Positions 58,546 to 64,000 of a stretch of 64,000 nucleotides of DNA are shown here, piece after piece. Origin of the DNA: JAJISG01 sp964347325. GTDB lineage: Archaea; Thermoplasmatota; Thermoplasmata; RBG-16-68-12; JAJISG01. Below the pieces are notes generated by a model. The model ran no database searches. It saw nothing but the letters and a program-made list of their open reading frames with translations, and was not told the origin of the DNA. The position numbers and the translations under genes are program-made. Every line of letters starts with the position of its first letter. The stretch's first letter is position 1. The stretch covers positions 30,952 to 94,951 of the forward strand of contig CAYFYA010000009.1 of assembly GCA_964347325.1 (NCBI GenBank), written 5' to 3'.

Positions 58546-58818
58546 ATGGCAAACGAAAACACCGTTTACATCGGGAAGAAACCCACCATGAACTACGTCC
58601 TTGCGGTCGTAACCCAGTTCAATAGCGGATCCAACGAAGTGGTCATCAAAGCCAGGGGGAAATCCATTGGGAGAGCAGTCGACGTCGCTGAAATCATCAG
58701 AAACAGGTTCATTCCCGATAGTAAACTAAAGGACATCCAGATATCAACGGAGCAGGTGACCAGCGAGGAGGGCCGGACCGCCAACGTCTCGAGCATCGAG
58801 ATCTTCATGACCCGTTGA
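58546..58818 (+). CDS. albA: Alba chromatin protein
   Basis: The ATG at 58546 follows GGGGAGGAG and gives MANENTVYIGKKPTMNYVLA. VVIKARGKSIGRAVDVAEII and the C-terminal VSSIEIFM complete the Alba fold. The 90-aa length is standard. Alba dimers coat DNA and bind RNA in archaea. The conserved lysine of Alba that can be acetylated corresponds here to GKKP. Confidence 0.95.
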   Translation: MANENTVYIGKKPTMNYVLAVVTQFNSGSNEVVIKARGKSIGRAVDVAEIIRNRFIPDSKLKDIQISTEQVTSEEGRTANVSSIEIFMTR

Positions 58819-58868
58819 GGGCCAGGCGGACCAGTGAAAGGCCCACGAGAAGATTTATGGCCTAGCCT

Positions 58869-60119
58869 ATGGTGTGTGGGCCGGTGGAGCCTCAGCTCTG
58901 GGAGGAGGACCAGGGAGCCAGGCTTCGGGCGGTCCTCAAGGCGAAATCACTTTGCTTCAGTTGCGCTGGTCGCCTCTTTGCTCGCGTCGGCCGGGGCCTG
59001 ACGAATGAGAAGCGGGGCAGAGACGTCCTCTCCCGCCTGAAGCTTGAGGAGGCGGAGGAATGCTGGGTGTGCGAGGGTCTGGTCAGAGAGATCCCGAAGT
59101 TCGGGAATCTGGTCGAAGAGGCCCTGTCGGGCTGGGAGTACTCGACCTTCCTCGTCGGGTGTAAGATCGATCCCGACCTTCTCAACAGGGAGGAGGTCAT
59201 CTGGGCGGAGGCTGGCCTTCGGACCTATGAACCCATCAAGGCGGAGGTCAATCGTGAGGTGGGGAAGATCGTGGAGGCCAGGGTGGGGAAGCCTCCGAAT
59301 TTCGATCGGCCGGACATCACCGCCGTCGTAGATACGATGCTGGACAGCGTCGACTTAAATGTGTCACCCCTCTTCCTTTATGGCCGTTACAGGAAACTCG
59401 TCCGCGGGATTCCCCAGACCATGTGGCTGTGTAGGACGTGTCGCGGGGTGGGATGCGAGCGCTGCAACAACACGGGGAAGATGTACGAGACGAGTGTTCA
59501 GGAGATCGTTGCGGAGGAGGTCATGCGCCAGGCGGAGGGCGAGAGCCATTCCCTCCACGGAATGGGCCGCGAGGATATCGATGCTCGTATGCTGGGTCGT
59601 GGCCGCCCCTTCATCCTGGAGGTCACTCGACCCCATCGGCGTGTCCTGAATCTAGAAGCCATTGCCCGTCGGGTCAATCGGAGCGGAAAGGTGGAGGTGG
59701 ATGGGATCCGACTGGCCTCGAGGGAAGAGGTTGCGGGGTTGAAGGCAACAACGTGCGAGAAATCCTACCGCCTCCTTGTCCGACTAGGCGAGAAAAGGAG
59801 CCTGCAAAAGGTTAATGAAGCAGTTGAGGCATTGAAGGCCAGCAAGATCGTCCAGAGGACTCCAACGCGGGTGGCTCACCGCCGGGCCGACAAGGAACGA
59901 GTCAGGCGGGTCCGCCAGGTCGAGGTAACGGCGCTTAGGGGCAACGCCCTAGAGCTGCGGGTGCGGGCCGAGGCGGGAACCTATCTGAAGGAGTTGGTCC
60001 ACGGCGACGAAGGTCGGACGAGGCCGAGCCTGTCTGCCCTGCTCGACACTCCCGCCGACGTGGTGGAGCTGGACGTCTTGGAAATCCACGACGAGGAACC
60101 CCATGGTCAAAGCCTCTAA
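58869..60119 (+). CDS. pus10: tRNA pseudouridine synthase Pus10
   Basis: The N-terminal THUMP-like part has two Cys pairs (CFSCAGR and CWVCEG). The catalytic domain has GREDIDARMLGRGRPFILEV with the catalytic Asp, and the C-terminus GTYLKELVHGDEGRTRPSL. It modifies positions 54 and 55 in the T-loop of archaeal tRNAs. A TATA element (TTTATG, 58854-58859) lies only ~13 bp before the ATG at 58869 but 27 bp before an in-frame GTG at 58884, which may be the true leaderless start. Confidence 0.94.
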   Translation: MVCGPVEPQLWEEDQGARLRAVLKAKSLCFSCAGRLFARVGRGLTNEKRGRDVLSRLKLEEAEECWVCEGLVREIPKFGNLVEEALSGWEYSTFLVGCKIDPDLLNREEVIWAEAGLRTYEPIKAEVNREVGKIVEARVGKPPNFDRPDITAVVDTMLDSVDLNVSPLFLYGRYRKLVRGIPQTMWLCRTCRGVGCERCNNTGKMYETSVQEIVAEEVMRQAEGESHSLHGMGREDIDARMLGRGRPFILEVTRPHRRVLNLEAIARRVNRSGKVEVDGIRLASREEVAGLKATTCEKSYRLLVRLGEKRSLQKVNEAVEALKASKIVQRTPTRVAHRRADKERVRRVRQVEVTALRGNALELRVRAEAGTYLKELVHGDEGRTRPSLSALLDTPADVVELDVLEIHDEEPHGQSL

Positions 60120-60396
60120 GGGAACCCGGAAGAGGACCAGGAAGAAGCTCGGCAAGAGGCCGCGAGACAGGGGACTCCCTCCCATTACTCACTTCTTCAC
60201 TGAATTCGAGCTGGGAGACAGAGCAGCCATCGTCATCGACCCAAGCATCCAGAAGGGACAACCCAACAGCAGATACCATGGTCTGACTGGGACTGTTTTG
60301 GAGAGGCGGGGCAGGGCATACATCCTGGGAGTGCGGCAAGGGGGCCTCACGAAGAAGATCATCGCTGCCCCCGAGCACCTAAGAAAGGTGCAGTAG
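60103..60396 (+). CDS. rpl21e: Ribosomal protein L21e
   Basis: The 97-aa basic protein shows KASKGTRKRTRKKLGKRPRD, FELGDRAAIVIDPSIQKGQP and HGLTGTVLERRGRAYILGV, as in archaeal L21e. It overlaps pus10 by 17 nt and is followed by rpoF and the DUF655 gene, a conserved archaeal order. Confidence 0.97.
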   Translation: MVKASKGTRKRTRKKLGKRPRDRGLPPITHFFTEFELGDRAAIVIDPSIQKGQPNSRYHGLTGTVLERRGRAYILGVRQGGLTKKIIAAPEHLRKVQ

Positions 60397-60407
60397 GGGG
60401 GTCGCAT

Positions 60408-60725
60408 ATGGAGGACTTCTTGACCCTCTCAGAGGTAAAGGAGCTACTGCAGAAGGAGAAGGACGAGAGGGGGGAACTCTCGGCCGATCAGGGGTACGCC
60501 CTTCAACACGCCGAAGCCTTCGGCCGGCTTCCCAAGAAGAAGGTGCTGAAGCTGGTCAAGGAGCTTCTGGGGCTGGACTTCGTAGTACCGCTCGTAGCCG
60601 TGAAGTTGGCCGACCTGCTGCCTACCGAGCCGGAGGAGGTGCGGGCGGTCTTCTCGAAGGAACGTTTCACTCCGAGCAAGGAGGATGTCGAACAGATACT
60701 GGACATCGTCTCCAAGTATCTTTGA
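60408..60725 (+). CDS. rpoF: DNA-directed RNA polymerase subunit F (Rpb4-like)
   Basis: The 105-aa helical protein has LTLSEVKELLQKEKDERGEL, QGYALQHAEAFGRLP and the C-terminal DLLPTEPEEVRAVFSKERFT, matching RpoF. It pairs with RpoE to form the polymerase stalk. GGTCGCAT-ATG spacing and context support the start. Confidence 0.94.
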   Translation: MEDFLTLSEVKELLQKEKDERGELSADQGYALQHAEAFGRLPKKKVLKLVKELLGLDFVVPLVAVKLADLLPTEPEEVRAVFSKERFTPSKEDVEQILDIVSKYL

Positions 60726-60735
60726 AGGGGATCTT

Positions 60736-61284
60736 TTGGAGGACTACGCCCGCATCGTCGACCATTTGCCACAGGGACATCCAGAGAGAGCAAGATACCG
60801 GAAGGAGCCCGTAGCCTATGGCCTCGGAGAGGACGAGTTCAAACTCTTCGAGCTGATTCCGAAGACCGAGACCAACCTCGCCATCGGCGAGAGGGTTTAC
60901 ATCGGGAAGGAACTCGAGGAGCGGGACAAGATACAGCACGTGAAGCGGCGGATAGGGTACGAGGAGCTGACCGTCGCGGCTCAGAGCGAGTTGCCCTACG
61001 TGCTGGAGGAGATCGTCCGGGAGCGGGAGGATAGGTTCATTCGCTTCTACAACGACGCCCAGGCCATTACCACCCGTTTCCACATGCTGGAACTGCTACC
61101 GGGCCTCGGAAAGAAGACCATGTGGGCCATCCTGGAGGAGAGGAAGAAGGGCCCCTTCGAGAGCTTTGAGGACCTATCGGGGAGGGTGCCCACCTTGCAT
61201 CACCCTGACAAGCTAATCGTGAAGCGGATCGAGACAGAGCTTGCCGATCCTTCCCAGAAGTACCACATCTTTGTGGCCAGGTAG
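60736..61284 (+). CDS. DUF655 protein
   Basis: I start at the TTG at 60736, preceded by GAAGGGGAT; the frame continues upstream into rpoF. The protein (182 aa) has YARIVDHLPQGHPERARYRK and ETNLAIGERVYIGKELEERD, then a helix-hairpin-helix (LELLPGLGKKTMWAILEERK). It is the usual partner gene of rpoF in archaea and is thought to bind RNA. The ksgA methylase that often follows is not here. Confidence 0.92.
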   Translation: MEDYARIVDHLPQGHPERARYRKEPVAYGLGEDEFKLFELIPKTETNLAIGERVYIGKELEERDKIQHVKRRIGYEELTVAAQSELPYVLEEIVREREDRFIRFYNDAQAITTRFHMLELLPGLGKKTMWAILEERKKGPFESFEDLSGRVPTLHHPDKLIVKRIETELADPSQKYHIFVAR

Positions 61285-61314
61285 GGAGAGTACATTCACC
61301 CACCTCCCCCTCCA

Positions 61315-61321
61315 CTTTAAG
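61315..61321 (+). promoter_or_regulatory. TATA box for nreA
   Basis: CTTTAAG is centred 27 bp before the GTG at 61345 and supports a leaderless start there. Confidence 0.6.
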
Positions 61322-61344
61322 CGCGGAACCGAGTTAGCTGAAGC

Positions 61345-62622
61345 GTGCAGCTCGACTGGATCCCGGTTCCTAGGGATCTCGTCACCCAGGTTAGGGACGG
61401 CTTGTGCGTTAGGTGCAAGGCATCAAAGATGCTCTGTGGGAAGCCCCGCTGTCCTCTACTGGTGCGATACCACTCTCTGATGAAGACCGTGCCACTTCTC
61501 GATCGTCACCTGGAGGGTTCCTCACCACCTAGCGTGTTCGTTGGTCGGTTCGGGTATCCAAAGCTGAACATCGGTCCGCTGGTACCGCCCTACCGCGGCG
61601 ACACGTCTCTACTTGATAGGCCAGAGAGCTGGCTGGACCTGTCCATTGACGACTTCGTGGGTTTCCGCTCGCAACTCGTTCGAGGGCTTCACAGAGTGAA
61701 GGTCACCGAAGCCGCCAATCCCCGTGGCATCGTGGATCGACTGCAGGAGCTGGCCATCGCTGCGAAGCCCTCCGATCTCGACGTGGAGTTCACCAAGAGG
61801 CCTCGGGGCAGCATCGTCTTTACCGATGATGTCCAGCCCTACGGCCCATCGGCGCCCCTTCAGCGTATGCTCGCCGAACCGGCTCGGGCCCACCAGAAGC
61901 TGGAGAAGGCATGGTATGACGGAGACCTGAAAGCCCAAGATGCCATGCTCTGGCTCCATGACAAGGGCCTCGAGGTATCCAGGATTAGCCGAGCCCTAAG
62001 CATGGGCACGCTGGGAGTGGAGAAGAGGCGCCGCCTTGTCCCCACGAGATGGAGCATCACAGCCGTTGATGACACGGTTGGCAAGTCGCTGGTCCGGCAG
62101 CTGAGGTCCTTCCCCCTCATCAACGAGTTCCGCGTGTATGAGTCGTGGAAGCTCGACAACCGCTTCATCGTCCTGCTCTTCCCGCAATCTTGGAGCTACG
62201 AGTTGGTAGAGGCGTGGTACCCGGGAAGCACGTGGAACCCCCACGGGAGAGAGATCGTGATGTTCTCCGACTGGGAGGACCACCGAGGCCGTACTGACTA
62301 TGCCGAGATAGGCGGCTGTTACTATGCGGCCCGGCTAGCCATTGCCGAGTCCCTCAACAACGAGAGGAGACAAGCGGGAGCCCTGGTCCTTCGAGAAGCC
62401 CATCCAGGCTACATCATGCCCGTAGGTGTGTGGAATGTCCGGGAGAATGTGAGGAGGGCCATGAGTCAGCCCTACAGGGAGTTCGCCGACTTGGCTAGTG
62501 CCCTCTTCTACGTGTCAACCAGGCTGGGGATCAAGCTACGAGAATGGCGAAGGTGGAGCGCCATCCTTCAGAGGCTTCTCTATCAGAGGAGAATCGACGA
62601 CTTCGTGAAGGCGACAGCATGA
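61345..62622 (+). CDS. nreA: DNA repair protein NreA
   Basis: The N-terminus has a zinc site, CVRCKASKMLCGKPRCP. VGRFGYPKLNIGPLVPP and the late MPVGVWNVRENVRRAM then a long helical C-terminus match archaeal NreA. The last residues QRRIDDFV resemble a PCNA-interacting peptide. The protein acts in repair of DNA damage together with PCNA. GTG start; it overlaps the Nudix gene by 4 nt. Confidence 0.93.
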   Translation: MQLDWIPVPRDLVTQVRDGLCVRCKASKMLCGKPRCPLLVRYHSLMKTVPLLDRHLEGSSPPSVFVGRFGYPKLNIGPLVPPYRGDTSLLDRPESWLDLSIDDFVGFRSQLVRGLHRVKVTEAANPRGIVDRLQELAIAAKPSDLDVEFTKRPRGSIVFTDDVQPYGPSAPLQRMLAEPARAHQKLEKAWYDGDLKAQDAMLWLHDKGLEVSRISRALSMGTLGVEKRRRLVPTRWSITAVDDTVGKSLVRQLRSFPLINEFRVYESWKLDNRFIVLLFPQSWSYELVEAWYPGSTWNPHGREIVMFSDWEDHRGRTDYAEIGGCYYAARLAIAESLNNERRQAGALVLREAHPGYIMPVGVWNVRENVRRAMSQPYREFADLASALFYVSTRLGIKLREWRRWSAILQRLLYQRRIDDFVKATA

Positions 62623-63050
62623 GTCGGGAGTTCCCTGAGAGACCAGTTGCTGCTGTGGGGGCCATAGTATTCCGTGAGGGAAAAGTACTGCTCGTAAGGA
62701 GGGGTGTCGAACCCTCCGCAGGCCTGTGGAGCATCCCCGGCGGGGCCGTAGAGCTCGGAGAAACTCTCCACGAGGCCCTCGTCAGGGAAGTGAAAGAGGA
62801 GACGGGTCTCGAGGTGAAACCAACGCGCCTGGTGGATGTCTATAATACCATCGTCGAAAGGGAAGGCCGGATCCAGTACCACTACGTTATCATCGACTAT
62901 CTGTGCGAGTACGTCTCTGGAGACCTGCAGGCGAGTTCCGACGTTGAGGAAGTGAGGTGGGTCGATCCTTCGAGCCTAGGAGACTATAGGACAACGTCCA
63001 CGACTCCTCTGGCGGTCAGGAAGGCCCTCGAACTGGGGGCGACCGAGTGA
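62619..63050 (+). CDS. Nudix hydrolase
   Basis: The Nudix box is complete: GGAVELGETLHEALVREVKE then ETGL. The ATGA overlap with nreA fixes the start. The 143-aa size is that of MutT- or ADP-ribose pyrophosphatase-like members. Its place in a repair operon suggests cleaning of damaged nucleotides, which is inference. Confidence 0.92.
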   Translation: MSREFPERPVAAVGAIVFREGKVLLVRRGVEPSAGLWSIPGGAVELGETLHEALVREVKEETGLEVKPTRLVDVYNTIVEREGRIQYHYVIIDYLCEYVSGDLQASSDVEEVRWVDPSSLGDYRTTSTTPLAVRKALELGATE

Positions 63051-63913
63051 GGATTAGTGAGACTGATTCCCAGACCGCCCTAAGCGCATCAAAACTGCCG
63101 GGGCTCGACTACGCCCTTAACCCCTACAGAGGATGTGCCTTTGGCTGCGTCTACTGCTACAGCCCCGCTGTCCTCAGGGAATCCCGGACCTGGGGTGAGT
63201 TTGTCGAGGTAAGGCGAAACCTGCCCTACGTATTGGCTAGGGAGCTCAGGACCGTCCGCAGAGGTGTCGTCGGGGTCGGGACGGTAACGGACCCCTATCA
63301 ACCCGCTGAGGGGAAGTTCAAGGTTACGCGATTCTGCCTGGAACAGCTGCTGCGGTACGACTTCCCGACTAGCATACAGACGAAGTCTGCACTCGTCACG
63401 AGGGACCTAGACCTCTTGAAGGGGTTCGGCGACGTAGACGTCGGCTTCAGCTTCAGTGTGATGAACGAGGAGTTCCGAAGGTTGCTCGAACCTAGAGCAC
63501 CTCCCGCGAAATCCAGGTTCCGGGCTTTGAGGGAAGTCACCGACTCGGGAATCGCGACATGGGCCTTCCTCGGACCGGTGCTTCCAGGTGTTACCGAGGA
63601 GGACATGGATGAACTGTTGGATGAAGTGGTCTCGACGGGAACGAAGACGGTCTTGGTCGATAGGCTGAGAGCGCGGCCTCTGACCTGGGACAATATTCAG
63701 GCTGCCCTAGGGGATCACCCTGTCTTGCTCTTCCTTCACAAGAGGGCGCTTTGGGAGGACCCTAGCTACTTCTCGAATCTAATAAGGCGTATTCGTGAGG
63801 GATGTCGCGCTAGGGGCCTCGTGTACGAGAACGCGTTCCCAGGGAATGCGCGAGTGAAACGGGAGCGGCCACTCTCAGAGGTGACCTCGGGCCACGGTCG
63901 TGGTGCAGACTGA
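63047..63913 (+). CDS. Radical SAM protein, SplB-like
   Basis: GTG start overlapping the Nudix gene. The SAM cluster motif is NPYRGCAFGCVYCYSP (CxxxCxxC). VGTVTDPYQPAEGKFKVTRF and the following barrel match the SplB-like/Rv2578c-type radical SAM group. The length is 288 aa. True spore photoproduct lyase activity is not implied. It may belong to a repair operon with nreA. Confidence 0.9.
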   Translation: MRISETDSQTALSASKLPGLDYALNPYRGCAFGCVYCYSPAVLRESRTWGEFVEVRRNLPYVLARELRTVRRGVVGVGTVTDPYQPAEGKFKVTRFCLEQLLRYDFPTSIQTKSALVTRDLDLLKGFGDVDVGFSFSVMNEEFRRLLEPRAPPAKSRFRALREVTDSGIATWAFLGPVLPGVTEEDMDELLDEVVSTGTKTVLVDRLRARPLTWDNIQAALGDHPVLLFLHKRALWEDPSYFSNLIRRIREGCRARGLVYENAFPGNARVKRERPLSEVTSGHGRGAD

Positions 63914-64000
63914 GGAAGACGGTACTGATGCTTCATAGGACCAGGGAAGCTCCGTAACGCCTGACGGAAGAGGAATCACGTGCGGCGCCTATGTCGGGTG

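Noticed and set aside
63914..64000. Possible gene or RNA in the last 87 bases
   Set aside because: No start with a ribosome site, no tRNA fold and no recognisable motif was seen.

Overview
The window is archaeal. It carries archaeal-type S19e, L39e, L31e and L21e, aIF6, PDCD5, Alba, RNA polymerase subunit F, Sec61-beta (SecG), Pus10, NreA, DUF373, DUF655, DUF835 and MptE-like proteins, a split glycine decarboxylase (GcvPA/GcvPB) and geranylgeranyl reductases. Most genes or operons have a TATA box 24-33 bp before the start codon, which points to leaderless transcripts. GTG and TTG starts and 4-nt start/stop overlaps are common inside operons. The gene content (Nuo-type complex I, Rieske/cytochrome b, beta-oxidation, glycolate-oxidase-like genes) fits an uncultured, GC-rich, respiring member of the Thermoplasmatota. 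That placement is inference. No transposon, prophage or CRISPR array was seen.

Region 1 (1-5527, +) is a compact electron-transfer operon: a membrane-anchored blue-copper protein (5' end outside the window), a small membrane protein, a Tat-exported Rieske protein, a b6-like cytochrome b, a subunit-IV-like membrane protein fused to an HdrC-type 2[4Fe-4S] domain, an HdrB-like protein, a NuoI-like 2[4Fe-4S] protein and a small zinc-ribbon membrane protein. It combines parts of a quinol:acceptor cytochrome b complex with parts of heterodisulfide reductase, and is the best candidate here for an undescribed system.

Region 2 (5535-10774, -) holds two GlcD-like FAD proteins, TatA with a long tail, and TatC fused to an extra membrane segment and a large outer domain. 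A 478-bp gap (10775-11252) contains an AT-rich direct repeat and a possible small ORF. Region 3 (11253-21898, +) is a complex I operon nuoA-C-D-H-J(split)-K-L-M-M-N. It lacks nuoB and nuoI at their usual places and has two nuoM copies. A DUF255 protein follows.

Region 4 (23712-28938) has a large surface protein with a cytoplasmic roadblock/longin-like domain, divergent from a small unknown gene and a Ras-like GTPase, then two paralogous membrane proteins. Region 5 (29015-38298) holds glcDEF, an SCP2-like protein, acyl-CoA dehydrogenase, thiolase and a hydroxyacyl-CoA dehydrogenase/enoyl-CoA hydratase fusion: organic-acid oxidation and beta-oxidation, which would feed electrons to the respiratory chain. 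Region 6 (38435-44790) has GYD, Mrp, thioredoxin, a 7TM-DUF835 protein, a possible terpene-synthase-fold protein, a KaiC-like ATPase and a polyprenyl synthase. The last starts an isoprenoid/lipid stretch with a methyltransferase and two geranylgeranyl reductases (to 49083), interrupted by a beta-CASP nuclease. TrmB and UbiX follow.

Region 7 (50534-63913) is information processing and housekeeping: ribosomal proteins, aIF6, DUF373, MptE, GcvPA/B, a ubiquitin-like protein, a tRNA-Ser(CGA) whose T-loop is interrupted by a 13-nt intron with a matching splice motif, SecG, Alba, Pus10, L21e, RpoF, DUF655, NreA, Nudix and a radical SAM protein.
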